A DNA stretch of 64,000 nt from Micromonospora sp. WMMA1363. Its GTDB lineage: Bacteria > Actinomycetota > Actinomycetes > Mycobacteriales > Micromonosporaceae. The stretch spans positions 5,820,001 through 5,884,000 of the forward strand of contig NZ_JAUALB010000001.1 of assembly GCF_030345795.1 (NCBI RefSeq), in the 5' to 3' direction. The first letter of the stretch is position 1. Each line of letters begins with the position of its first letter. The position numbers were made by a program, and so were the translations under genes. This document shows, piece by piece, positions 8,601 to 17,048 of this stretch. Below the pieces are notes generated by a model. That model saw nothing but the letters and a program-made list of their open reading frames with translations, made no database searches and was not told where the DNA came from.

Positions 8601-8911
8601 CGGCGACCCCCACCGGGCGAGAAGGACCGATGGCGGTGACGCTCCTTACAGCTGGCGCCCGGAGGGCCGGGTGGAGTCGTGCTCACCGACGACCGACGGG
8701 GAGAGGGACGGCGGCCACCCGGCAGCGCGGCGCCGCGCCGGGAGCGGGGCGCGGAGCACCAGCCCCCGGGCGTCGCCGAGGTGCGCGGAGCGCCCCCGTC
8801 GACACCACGGGTGACCGGACGGCGACCCATCGCCGGGTAAATGCGTTGAGTGGCCGGGCCGGGTCGGTGAGTCTGACCGCATCGCCGTCGCCTGCCGTGA
8901 GGGGTTCCGCC
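8601..8911. other. Intergenic stretch between divergent transporter genes
   Basis: About 310 bp separate the leader-peptide promoter (leftward) from the ABC exporter start (rightward). An open frame runs through it into the exporter from 8564, but its translation is Arg/Ala/Gly/Pro-rich without family features. I read it as untranslated leader and promoter region. GAGGGG at 8899-8904 is the likely ribosome binding site of the exporter. Confidence 0.5.
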
Positions 8912-11900
8912 GTGCGTCTGCTCCGCGACCTGTTCGCCACCGCGCCCCGCCGCATGGCGATCGCGACCGTGCTGGTCGTGCTCGGCGCCGGTGGTCAGAC
9001 GGCCGCCGCGGCGCTGGCCGGGCCGGTCCTGCTGCACCGGTCCACCGGATACTTCACCGTCCTGGCCGCCGCGCTCGTCGCCGCCGTGGTCAGCGACCTC
9101 GTGGTCGGCCTGGTGCTGGCGGGCGTGACCGCGGACTGGTCGGCCGCCGTGCGGCGCCGGCTCTGCCGGGTCGCGTTCGGGCAGGACCTGCCCGCCCTGG
9201 AGAGCACACCGGTCGGCGAGCTGCTCGACCGCATCGACGGTGACGTCTACCAGGTCGCCGCCGCGGTACGGGGGCAGGGCGCCCGCATCGCGCAGCTACT
9301 CGCGGTCGGCTTGCTTTCCACGGTGGTGGCAGTCGGCGTCTGGTGGCCGGCCGGCGTCACCATGGTGCTGCTCGCCGGCGGGCTCGTCATCGGCCTGCGC
9401 CGGCCCACCGCGCGGATCGTCCCGGCGCGAATGGCGGAGGAGGAGGCCTGGTCCGACCTGGCGGCGGTGATGGAGGAGGCCATCCACGGCCAGGACGACG
9501 TCCGCACCAGCCTGGCCCAGCCGTACGTGCTGCGGCTCTACGCGAACCGCGCGGCGGCCGTTCTCTCCCGCGGCCTGCGGGTGTGGCGGATGTCCGCCAA
9601 GGTCACCACCGTGGCGGCGGCTGTGACCAGGGCCGGGATCGCCGCGGTGGTCCTCGCCGGGACGTGGGCGCTGGCCACCGGCCGGATCGACGGCGCCCGG
9701 CTGACCGCCGTATGGCTGCTCGCCATCGCCTTCGGCGCCACGGTGGAGCACGTCAGCCGGATGCTGCCCGAGTTGCAGTACGCGCTCGGGGCCTGGGGCC
9801 GGGTGCGGCTGCTCGAGGACTCCGCACAGGAGCCCACCGGCGGGCTGCCTCCGCTCGACGGTGACCTGACGGTGCGGGGGCTCACCTTCCGCTACCCGGC
9901 GGCTGACGGCACCCGTGGGCCCGCTCTGCACGACGTCGACCTGACCTTCACCCGGGGGCGCTCGTACGCCCTGGTCGGCCGGACCGGCTCCGGCAAGTCC
10001 ACCCTGGCCAAGGTGCTGACCCGGGCGGTCGAGGTGCCGCCCGGCACGGTCTTCTTCGGCGGCCGGGACGTGCGTGACCTCGACCTCGAGCAACTGCGTC
10101 GGTGGGTTGCGGTGGTGCCGCAACGCACCGAGATCCTGGCCGGAACGCTCGCCGAGAACGTCGCGCTCTTCGATCCGGATCTGCTCGACGGCGCCGCCCG
10201 CGCGTTGCACGAGTTGGGCCTCGCCGGCTGGATCGCCGAGCTGCCGGACGGTCTGCGGACCCGGCTCGGCGAGGGCGGACACGTCCTGTCGGCCGGGCAG
10301 GAGCAGCTGGTCGCGTTCGCTCGGATCCTGGTGCGGGACCCGCACGTGGTGATCCTGGACGAGGCCACCGCCCGACTCGACCCGGTCACCGAGGCGCGGG
10401 TGCAGCGTGCCACCGAGCGGCTGCTGGCCGACCGGATCGGCATCGTCATCGCCCACCGGCTGTCTTCCGTGCGGCACTGCGACGAAGTGGTGGTGCTGGC
10501 CGACGGTGCGGTGGCCGAGGCGGGGCCGTTGCGGGAGTCGGCGCGCTTCGCCGAGCTGCTCGCCACCAGCCACACCGGCGCGTACGCCCGGACCGGCGCG
10601 GGTGGCGGCGGGGTCGATCTGCTGGAGGGCCCGGAGCCGGAGCTTGCGCCGCCGCCCGACCCGGTTCCGGCCGGGGCGCCGCCCGACCCGGTTCCGGCGT
10701 CGCCGGTGGCCGTCGCGTCGCAGGACCGGACGCCACCACCGGCGGCGCCGCTCGCGACGACTCTCCGGGAGATCGCCCGGCTGCTGACCAACGATCCACG
10801 GTACGGGCTGGCGGCGTTGGCGCTGTTCATGCTGACGGTGCTGGTCGGCCTGGACGGCCCCGTCCTACCGTGGCTCTGGGCGGACGTGGTCGACGGGGTC
10901 GGCGACCCGTGGCTGCCGGCGCTGGGCATCGCCGCCGGGCTGCTGGTCACCCTGCCGGTGCCCTGGTACACCAGCATCTGGTTCGCGCAGTGGTGGGTAC
11001 GGCAGATGCTGCGGATCAGCCTGCGCCTGGTGGCGGGACAGACCGGGCCCCGGCGGGTGAGCGCGCACAGCCCCGCCGAGGTGGTGGCCCAGGGCGGCGA
11101 CACCGAACGGGTGGTGGAGCTGGCCGACAACCTGCTGGACCAGTCGGCGGCGGTCGTCCTGCTGGTGGCGATGACCGTGATCTCCGGCAGTGTGGTACCC
11201 GGGCTCTTCCTCGCCGGGACGATGCTGGTGTCCGGGCTGGTGGCATCGCTGTTCGGAGCACGGCTGGCGGGCACCGCGCGGGCGACGGTGGCGGCCCGGG
11301 CCGTGTTCGCGACCTCGCTGGTCTCCGCGCTGGCCGCCGCCCGCACGGTGAAACTGGCCGGCGCGACCCGGCCGGTGCTCGCTCACCTCGCCAGCCTGGA
11401 CGTGACGCGGAGCGAGCGCCAACGGCGGGAGATCTCGTTGCATGTGTGGTCGCGGTCGACGCCGGCGCTGGTCAGCGGGCTGTTGCCGATCGGCGCCTGG
11501 GCGCTGTTCCTCAACGGTCGGCTCTCGGCGGGGGCGACCCTGGTCGCCGTGTCCACGCTCGCCGCGGCGCGCTGGTTCGCGTGGACCACCGCGTCGCTGG
11601 TCTCCCAGGTGCCGTCGGCGCGGGTGTGGACCCACCGGACGGTGGCGATGACCGGGGTGGCCGCGTACTCGACCGCCGTGCCGGACGTGGACCTGGCCAC
11701 CGGGCGGGCACCGGCGCCGGCCGCGCCGTCCCGGCACCCGCTGCGCCGGTTGGAGCTGACCGGCTTCGGCGTCCGGCACGCCGACGGCGAGCCGGCCGTC
11801 CGGGACGTCGACCTGACCGTGGAGCGCGGTCAGCTGGTGCTGGTGGTAGGGCCAGTCGGCTCGGGGAAGTCGTCGCTGCTGCGTGCCCTGGCCGGAATCG

Positions 11901-12424
11901 CACCGCACACCGGGCGGCTGACCTGGAACGGCGAGCCGGTGACCGAGCCAGAACTGTTCCTGCGTCCGCACCAGGTGGGCTACGTCGGCCAACTGCCCCG
12001 GGTGCTGTCCGGGACGATCACCGACAACATCACCCTCGGCCACCCGGTGGACGCCGCGGCGGCCGTGTCGACCGCGCAGCTCGACCACGACCTGGCGGCG
12101 TCCGGGGCCGGTCTCGGGCTGGTCATCGGGCACCGGGGCACCCGGCTCTCGGGCGGGCAGCTGCAGCGTCTCGCGCTGGCCCGCGCGCTCGCGCCGCGTA
12201 CCGAGCTGCTGGTCGCCGACGACGTTTCGTCCGCGCTGGACGTCACGACGGAACTGGCGCTCTGGGCGGCGCTGCGCGCGCACGGCGTGACGGTGGTGGG
12301 CGCGACGTCGAAGCGGGCGGCGCTGGTGCGCGCCGATCACGTCGTCGTGCTCGACAACGGTCGGGTCGCCGCCCAGGGCGCCTGGCGTGACCTGGAACCA
12401 GCCTGGTCGCACCTGGCCGGCTGA
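8912..12424 (+). CDS. Fused ABC exporter (membrane-ATPase-membrane-ATPase)
   Basis: The 1170-residue protein carries two complete half-transporters in one chain. The first membrane domain (about residues 15-280) is followed by an ATPase with Walker A GRTGSGKST, the signature LSAGQ and Walker B VVILDEATARLD. A Pro/Ala-rich linker comes next (PPPDPVPAGAPPDPVPASP). The second membrane domain (about 620-900) is followed by an ATPase with GPVGSGKSS, LSGGQLQR and LLVADDVSSALD. In the second site aspartate replaces the catalytic glutamate and the first has a changed signature, so the two ATP sites are unequal, as in many heterodimeric exporters. GTG at 8912 was preferred for its Shine-Dalgarno sequence. 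The substrate is unknown; drugs, lipids or peptides are usual for the family. Confidence 0.9.
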   Translation: MRLLRDLFATAPRRMAIATVLVVLGAGGQTAAAALAGPVLLHRSTGYFTVLAAALVAAVVSDLVVGLVLAGVTADWSAAVRRRLCRVAFGQDLPALESTPVGELLDRIDGDVYQVAAAVRGQGARIAQLLAVGLLSTVVAVGVWWPAGVTMVLLAGGLVIGLRRPTARIVPARMAEEEAWSDLAAVMEEAIHGQDDVRTSLAQPYVLRLYANRAAAVLSRGLRVWRMSAKVTTVAAAVTRAGIAAVVLAGTWALATGRIDGARLTAVWLLAIAFGATVEHVSRMLPELQYALGAWGRVRLLEDSAQEPTGGLPPLDGDLTVRGLTFRYPAADGTRGPALHDVDLTFTRGRSYALVGRTGSGKSTLAKVLTRAVEVPPGTVFFGGRDVRDLDLEQLRRWVAVVPQRTEILAGTLAENVALFDPDLLDGAARALHELGLAGWIAELPDGLRTRLGEGGHVLSAGQEQLVAFARILVRDPHVVILDEATARLDPVTEARVQRATERLLADRIGIVIAHRLSSVRHCDEVVVLADGAVAEAGPLRESARFAELLATSHTGAYARTGAGGGGVDLLEGPEPELAPPPDPVPAGAPPDPVPASPVAVASQDRTPPPAAPLATTLREIARLLTNDPRYGLAALALFMLTVLVGLDGPVLPWLWADVVDGVGDPWLPALGIAAGLLVTLPVPWYTSIWFAQWWVRQMLRISLRLVAGQTGPRRVSAHSPAEVVAQGGDTERVVELADNLLDQSAAVVLLVAMTVISGSVVPGLFLAGTMLVSGLVASLFGARLAGTARATVAARAVFATSLVSALAAARTVKLAGATRPVLAHLASLDVTRSERQRREISLHVWSRSTPALVSGLLPIGAWALFLNGRLSAGATLVAVSTLAAARWFAWTTASLVSQVPSARVWTHRTVAMTGVAAYSTAVPDVDLATGRAPAPAAPSRHPLRRLELTGFGVRHADGEPAVRDVDLTVERGQLVLVVGPVGSGKSSLLRALAGIAPHTGRLTWNGEPVTEPELFLRPHQVGYVGQLPRVLSGTITDNITLGHPVDAAAAVSTAQLDHDLAASGAGLGLVIGHRGTRLSGGQLQRLALARALAPRTELLVADDVSSALDVTTELALWAALRAHGVTVVGATSKRAALVRADHVVVLDNGRVAAQGAWRDLEPAWSHLAG

Positions 12425-12575
12425 CGTACGGCGCCGAGCCCGGCTCCGTGGCAACCTGCGTCGACCCGGGGACATCGGATGGTGCACGGCAACGTCCACC
12501 TCAGCAGGGTCATGACGACGGGCGGCGGCCACGATCGGCTCGATGGCCCGCAGTCGCCCGCGGCTGCTCGTGCCC

Positions 12576-13373
12576 CTAGGTCCGGCGGAGGGCGATGGCG
12601 GCCGCGGTGGCGGCGCCCCAGAGCAGCACGGCCAGGAGCAGTAGCCGCTCCAGGGCCCCGACCAGGGAGCCACGGCCCACGGTCAGCATCGCCAGTCCCA
12701 TCGCCCCGGCCAGCGGCAGCGCTACTCCGGCGGCCGTGCCGGCGAGCCGGCGCAGCGGCCTCCCGGCCCGCGGTGAGAGCGTGATCGCCACCATCGCGAA
12801 GACCACCGCCGCGGTCGCCGCGACGCTTGCACCGCCGTGCACCAGGTCGGCCACCGTGGTCCGCTCGAACGGCGGCAGGGGGCAGCCGGCACTGCACGTG
12901 ACGGCACCGGAGAGCAGGGTGAGGGCACCACCGGCGGCCAGGAGGGCGGCGGCCACCCGCAGTCCTGTCGGGAGTGCGGCCGCGACCAGTATCAGCGCCG
13001 CGGCCAGGGCGAAGATGCCGCTCCGGTACGCCGGAGCGGACGGGCTGTCGGCGACGCCCGCCTCACTCACGTAGCCGGTCAGGGCGGAACCCGGGCCGGT
13101 GACCACAGCGACGGTCACGGTGACCGCCCCCGCGAGGATGCTGCCGACGGCGACGGACGCGGCGGCGGCCCGGGGAACGCCCCCGGCCGGCCCGGGGTGT
13201 CGCGGGCCGAGCCGGTCGGGCTGGCGCGGGTCCGCGCGGCGTAGGTGGCCCACGCCTGTGCGGCGCGACTCGGTCACGCCCGTGCGGCGCGACTCGGTCA
13301 CGCCCGTGCGGCGCGACTCGGTCACGCCCGTGCGGCGCGACTCGGCCACGCCCGCGCGGCGCGCGTCAGCCAC
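12576..13373 (-). CDS. DUF998 family membrane protein with repeat-encoded N-terminus
   Basis: From about residue 70 the protein has six hydrophobic segments in the style of DUF998 membrane proteins (VGSILAGAVTVTVAVVTG, then YRSGIFALAAALILVAAAL). Its function is unknown. The first 40 or so residues come from a 24-bp tandem repeat and read TESRRTGV several times; they are not like the family. The GTG at 13373 overlaps the end of the upstream GST-like gene by 8 nt, so this start would be coupled. A start nearer the first membrane segment (about 13190) is just as possible. It faces the ABC exporter gene, with 150 bp between their ends. Confidence 0.65.
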   Translation of the reverse strand: MADARRAGVAESRRTGVTESRRTGVTESRRTGVTESRRTGVGHLRRADPRQPDRLGPRHPGPAGGVPRAAAASVAVGSILAGAVTVTVAVVTGPGSALTGYVSEAGVADSPSAPAYRSGIFALAAALILVAAALPTGLRVAAALLAAGGALTLLSGAVTCSAGCPLPPFERTTVADLVHGGASVAATAAVVFAMVAITLSPRAGRPLRRLAGTAAGVALPLAGAMGLAMLTVGRGSLVGALERLLLLAVLLWGAATAAAIALRRT

Positions 13374-13383
13374 GCCCGTGCGG
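13251..13383. repeat. 24-bp tandem repeat over a gene junction
   Basis: Five full copies of a 24-bp unit (13251-13274, 13275-13298, 13299-13322, 13323-13346, 13347-13370, the last more diverged) and a 13-bp partial copy lie end to end. The array covers the stop codon of the GST-like gene (13366-13368) and the N-terminal coding part of the DUF998 gene. On the minus strand each unit encodes eight residues, TESRRTGV. The array may have grown by slippage and moved the junction. Confidence 0.9.
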
Positions 13384-14331
13384 AGTCGTCCAACCGGTCA
13401 GGTCCGGGCCGAGCGGGACGATCCCGGTCGGGTTGATCTGCCGGTGGGTGGCGTAGTAATGCCGCTTGATCTGGTCGAAGTCCACCGTCTCGCCGAAGCC
13501 GGGCGTCTGGAACAGATCCCGTGCGTACGCCCACAGCACCGGCATCTCGGTCAGTTTGGTCCGGTTGCACTTGAAGTGCCCGTGGTACGCCACGTCGAAG
13601 CGGACCAGGGTGGTGAACAGCCGCACGTCGGCCTCCGTGATCGAGTCACCCATCAGGTAGCGCCGCCCGGCCAGTCGCTCCGACAGGACGTCCAGCCGGG
13701 CGAAGAGCGCTCGGAACGCGTCGTCGTACGCCGACTGCGAGGTGGCGAACCCGCATCGGTAGACGCCGTTGTTCACGTCCCGGTGGACCTCCGCCATCAG
13801 CGCATCCATCTCCGGCCGCAGGTCCTGCGGGTACAGGTCCGGGGCGCCGGGCCGGTGCAGCGACCGCCACTGCGTCGACAGGTCGAGGGTGAGCTGCGGG
13901 TAGTCGTTGGTGACCACCTGGCCGGTGAGCGTGTCGATCAGCGCCGGGACGGTCACCCGGCCGGTGTAGTCGGGGTCGCTCGCGAGGTACGCCTCGGAGA
14001 GGTAGCCGATGCCGAGCACCGGGTCGAAGCCGTCCGGGTCAAGGCTGAACCGCCAGCCCCGCTCGTCCCGGATCGGGTCGACGGTGCCGAGTGAGATCGC
14101 GTCCTGCAGACCGAGCAGCCCGCGGACGATCCGGGCCCGGTGCGCCCACGGGCAGGCCCGGCACCAGATCAGCCGGTACCGGCCCGGCTCCAACGGCCAG
14201 CGCTCCCGCGCGTCCGGGCCGCCACCAGGCGGGGAGTCGGAGTCCGGGGTGACCCGGCCGGTGAAGCGGTTGGGTTGTCGCACGAACTCGCCACCGCCAC
14301 TGGTCTCTGCGCTGAACTCGGCCCGGGCCAT
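13366..14331 (-). CDS. Glutathionyl-hydroquinone-reductase-like GST (Xi class)
   Basis: The 321-residue protein belongs to the ECM4/YqjG group of omega/xi-like glutathione transferases. It has the active-site CRACPWAHR (Cys near residue 58), TVPALIDTLTGQVVTNDYPQ at the thiol-binding part and the helical C-terminal domain with MGDSITEADVRLFTTLVRFD. Family members remove a thiol from thiolated hydroquinones; actinomycetes use mycothiol rather than glutathione, so the true partner thiol is uncertain. The last four residues (HGRG) come from the 24-bp repeat. TAGGTT lies 6 nt before ATG 14331 with no Shine-Dalgarno sequence, so the mRNA is probably leaderless. It is divergent from the thiolase gene. 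Confidence 0.92.
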   Translation of the reverse strand: MARAEFSAETSGGGEFVRQPNRFTGRVTPDSDSPPGGGPDARERWPLEPGRYRLIWCRACPWAHRARIVRGLLGLQDAISLGTVDPIRDERGWRFSLDPDGFDPVLGIGYLSEAYLASDPDYTGRVTVPALIDTLTGQVVTNDYPQLTLDLSTQWRSLHRPGAPDLYPQDLRPEMDALMAEVHRDVNNGVYRCGFATSQSAYDDAFRALFARLDVLSERLAGRRYLMGDSITEADVRLFTTLVRFDVAYHGHFKCNRTKLTEMPVLWAYARDLFQTPGFGETVDFDQIKRHYYATHRQINPTGIVPLGPDLTGWTTPHGRG

Positions 14332-14337
14332 GCCGTC

Positions 14338-14343
14338 AACCTA
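14338..14343 (-). promoter_or_regulatory. -10 box (TAGGTT) for the GST-like gene
   Basis: On the minus strand TAGGTT is followed by GACGGC and then the ATG at 14331. The 6-nt distance puts the transcription start at or next to the start codon. It is one of the clearest leaderless-type promoters in the window. Confidence 0.6.
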
Positions 14344-14433
14344 TCCCGACCCGGCGCGGATATCCTGGCCCCGGAGCGTCACTCGTGACCCGTCGGCGCC
14401 CACCCTGCCTTTCCCACCCCCGAAGGACTCCCG

Positions 14434-15639
14434 ATGACCGTGGCATACCTGGTGGCCGGTGTCCGCACCCCGATCGGCCGGTACGGCGGCGCGCTCGCCG
14501 GCGTCCGTCCGGACGACCTGGCCGCGCACGTGATCCGCGAACTGGTCGCCCGCCACCCGTCGGTGGACTGGGCCCGCACCGACGACGTCATTCTCGGCTG
14601 CGCGAACCAGGCCGGCGAGGACAACCGGAACGTGGCCCGGATGGCGGTGCTGCTCGGCGGTCTGCCCCAGGAGGTGCCGGGCAGCACCGTCAACCGGCTC
14701 TGCGGCTCCGGCCTCGACGCCCTCGCCATCGCCGCCCGGTCCGTCGTCGCCGGGGAGGCCGACCTCGTGGTGGCCGGCGGCGTGGAGAGCATGAGCCGGG
14801 CGCCGTTCGTCCTGCCCAAGGCCGAGACCGCCTTCGCGCGCACCGCCGAGGTGCACGACACCACGATCGGCTGGCGGCTGGTCAACCCGCTGATGAAGCA
14901 GGGCTGGGGCATCGACTCGATGCCGGAGACCGCGGAGAACGTCGCCGCCGAGTACGGCGTCGACCGCGCCACGCAGGACGAGTTCGCGTACCGCTCCCAG
15001 CAGCGCGCGGCGAAGGCGCAGGCCGACGGCCGGTTTGCCGAGGAGATCGTGCCGGTGACCGCCCCCGTCGGCCGCCGGGAGACCAGGCAGGTCGACCTCG
15101 ACGAGCACCCCCGGGAGACCTCGCTGGAGAAGCTGGCCGCGTTGCCCACCCCGTTCCGGGCCGGCGGCACGGTCACCGCCGGCAACTCCTCCGGCGTCAA
15201 CGACGGGGCGGTCGCGCTGCTCGTCGCCTCCGAGGCGGCGGTCGCGCGGTACGACCTGACCCCGCTGGCCCGGGTCGCCGGGGCCGCGGCGGCCGGCGTG
15301 CCGCCGCGGATCATGGGGGTCGGGCCGGTGCCGGCCACCCGCCGGCTGCTCGACCGCCTCGGCCTCGGCCTGACCGACGTGGACGTGGTCGAGCTGAACG
15401 AGGCGTTCGCCGCGCAGGCCGTGGCCGTGCTGCGGGAGTTGGGCCTGCCCGAGGACGCCGAGCACGTCAACCCGAACGGTGGGGCCATCGCGTTGGGCCA
15501 CCCGCTCGGCGCGAGCGGTGCACGGCTGGCGCTGACCGCCGCGCTGGAGCTGCGTCGCCGCGCTGGCCGGCGGGCCCTGGCCACCATGTGCGTCGGTGTG
15601 GGACAGGGCATCTCGTTGTTGTTGGAGTCCGCCGGCTGA
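14434..15639 (+). CDS. Acetyl-CoA C-acyltransferase (thiolase, PcaF-like)
   Basis: The 401-residue thiolase II cleaves or forms 3-ketoacyl-CoA. It shows the nucleophile NRLCGSGLDA (Cys near residue 90), the histidine motif GHPLGASGARL and the second active cysteine in CVGVGQG. The stretch GCANQAGEDNRNVARMA is typical of 3-oxoadipyl-CoA thiolases (PcaF/PaaJ type), but no aromatic-degradation genes lie nearby, so general fatty-acid or ketone use is also possible. ATG at 14434 has AAGGAC upstream. It stands alone, divergent from the GST-like gene. Confidence 0.93.
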   Translation: MTVAYLVAGVRTPIGRYGGALAGVRPDDLAAHVIRELVARHPSVDWARTDDVILGCANQAGEDNRNVARMAVLLGGLPQEVPGSTVNRLCGSGLDALAIAARSVVAGEADLVVAGGVESMSRAPFVLPKAETAFARTAEVHDTTIGWRLVNPLMKQGWGIDSMPETAENVAAEYGVDRATQDEFAYRSQQRAAKAQADGRFAEEIVPVTAPVGRRETRQVDLDEHPRETSLEKLAALPTPFRAGGTVTAGNSSGVNDGAVALLVASEAAVARYDLTPLARVAGAAAAGVPPRIMGVGPVPATRRLLDRLGLGLTDVDVVELNEAFAAQAVAVLRELGLPEDAEHVNPNGGAIALGHPLGASGARLALTAALELRRRAGRRALATMCVGVGQGISLLLESAG

Positions 15640-16035
15640 CGACCACCCGACCCGTACCGCACTTTCCACGCTCTCCCTCGCTACCGGACTCCTCCCGGGC
15701 CGGTAGTCGACCGGCTGGCACACCACCCCGGCGCAGGAGGAAGCGCTGCGCGCGGGACACCGCGCAGGGCGCGGGGCGCGGTGAACCGGACGGCCGGCGG
15801 CGCGTAGCCCCGCAGCGTGATCAGCCCGGGCCGGACCTGGTCCGCCGCACCAGTGGCGAGCGCCGTGCCCGGGACGTCGGCGACAGCCGCGTCAGGCGTG
15901 CAGATCGCCGTCGGTAGTGCGTGGGTGCTGCGTTCCTACGCGAGGTCGATGTCACTCCCGGGTGGCGCTCGACGTTGGTGGGAATGCCGCTGCCCACATG
16001 CCCTCCGCTCCGACGACTCGCCGTCCACTACGAAG
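15640..16035. other. Gene-free stretch after the thiolase gene
   Basis: Nearly 400 bp follow the thiolase stop without a recognisable gene. Short open frames exist, but their translations are Arg/Ser/Pro-rich and lack the codon pattern of neighbouring genes. No clear terminator hairpin was found. Confidence 0.45.
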
Positions 16036-16069
16036 CCACCGTCACCCATCGGCCACCGTCACCCATCGG
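16036..16069. repeat. 17-bp direct repeat, two copies
   Basis: CCACCGTCACCCATCGG occurs twice back to back (16036-16052 and 16053-16069), about 45 bp before the promoter-like palindrome of the methyltransferase gene. No function is evident. Confidence 0.8.
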
Positions 16070-16110
16070 CCGTCGTCAACCAGCGGCTCCGAGCCCACCA
16101 AGACACGGGT

Positions 16111-16128
16111 TAGAGTGGTGAGCACCAC
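16111..16128 (+). promoter_or_regulatory. Promoter-like TAGAGT with overlapping palindrome
   Basis: TAGAGT at 16111-16116 could be a -10 box. It overlaps the perfect inverted repeat GTGGTG-AG-CACCAC at 16115-16128, which could be an operator. The methyltransferase start lies about 100 nt downstream. The palindrome is direct; its role is inference. Confidence 0.4.
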
Positions 16129-16224
16129 ACGATCCGCGGGTCGACCGGTAGGCCTCCGCGTGTCCGCACGCGCCCCGGCACCGGTTCCCTCCCGCACCGC
16201 GGCGACGACTTGGGGTGCAGCACA

Positions 16225-17043
16225 GTGCAGATGCCGAGCGGACTTCCCGCCGAGGTCGACCTCTCCCGGCCCAGCGCGGCCCGGGTGTACGACTACTTCC
16301 TCGGTGGTGCCCACAACTTCGAGATCGACCGGCAGCTCGCTGGGCAGATCGCGAGCATGACCCCGAACCTCGCGGCCACCATGCGCGCGGGTCGAGAGTT
16401 CCTCCGTCGCACCGTACGGACCCTGCTGGACGGCGGTATCGACCAGTTCCTCGACATCGGCTCCGGCATCCCGACCGTCGGCAACGTGCACGAGGTCGCC
16501 CAGGCCGTGAACCCGAAGGCCCGGGTGGTCTACGTGGACATCGACCCGGTCGCGGTGGCGCACAGCCGGGAACTGCTGGTCGGTAACGACCTGGCCGGTG
16601 CCATCCATGCCGACCTGCGGGAGCCGGAGAAGATCCTGGCCGAGTCCCGCGCGTCCGGCCTGCTCGACTTCGACCGGCCACTGGGCATCCTGCTCGCCGG
16701 GGTGGTGCACTTCATCCCGGACGCCGACCGGCCCGGCGATGTCATGGCGACGCTCCGGGCCGCCGCTGTCCCCGGCAGCCACCTGGTGATCTCCCACTCC
16801 ACGTACGAGGACCAGCCGCAGGAGATGCTCGACGCCCAGCGCCTGTCGGCGCGGACCGACACCGAGATCACACTGCGCTCCCGTGCCGAGATCACCCGCT
16901 TCTTCGGGGACTGGACGATCCTGGAGCCCGGCGTCGTGCACATGCCGATGTGGCGGCCCGACGTTCCGTCCGACGTGACCGACAAGCCGGAGCAGTTCGG
17001 TGCCTTCGGTGGCGTGGCCCGCTACGACCGGCCCGCCGGCTGA
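16225..17043 (+). CDS. SAM-dependent methyltransferase, DUF574 family
   Basis: The 272-residue protein has the hallmark start of DUF574 methyltransferases, LSRPSAARVYDYFLGGAHNF, then FLDIGSGIPTVGNVHEVAQ (SAM-binding loop I) and VVYVDIDPVAVAHS (acidic residue for the ribose). The family is abundant in actinomycetes, and its substrates are mostly unknown. GTG at 16225 follows GGGG by 9 nt; TTG 16210 and ATG 16231 are alternatives. The gene ends only 5 nt before the PAS-GGDEF-EAL gene, so the two are almost surely cotranscribed. This suggests a link to cyclic-di-GMP signalling that I cannot define further. Confidence 0.88.
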   Translation: MQMPSGLPAEVDLSRPSAARVYDYFLGGAHNFEIDRQLAGQIASMTPNLAATMRAGREFLRRTVRTLLDGGIDQFLDIGSGIPTVGNVHEVAQAVNPKARVVYVDIDPVAVAHSRELLVGNDLAGAIHADLREPEKILAESRASGLLDFDRPLGILLAGVVHFIPDADRPGDVMATLRAAAVPGSHLVISHSTYEDQPQEMLDAQRLSARTDTEITLRSRAEITRFFGDWTILEPGVVHMPMWRPDVPSDVTDKPEQFGAFGGVARYDRPAG

Positions 17044-17048
17044 TCGAG

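Noticed and set aside
8564..8911. N-terminal extension of 116 residues on the ABC exporter
   Set aside because: The extension is Arg/Ala/Gly/Pro-rich without domain features, and GTG 8912 has a good ribosome binding site and starts at the first membrane domain.
13251..13383. CRISPR array
   Set aside because: The 24-bp units are directly adjacent with no spacers and are partly coding; the other repeat arrays fail for the same reason.
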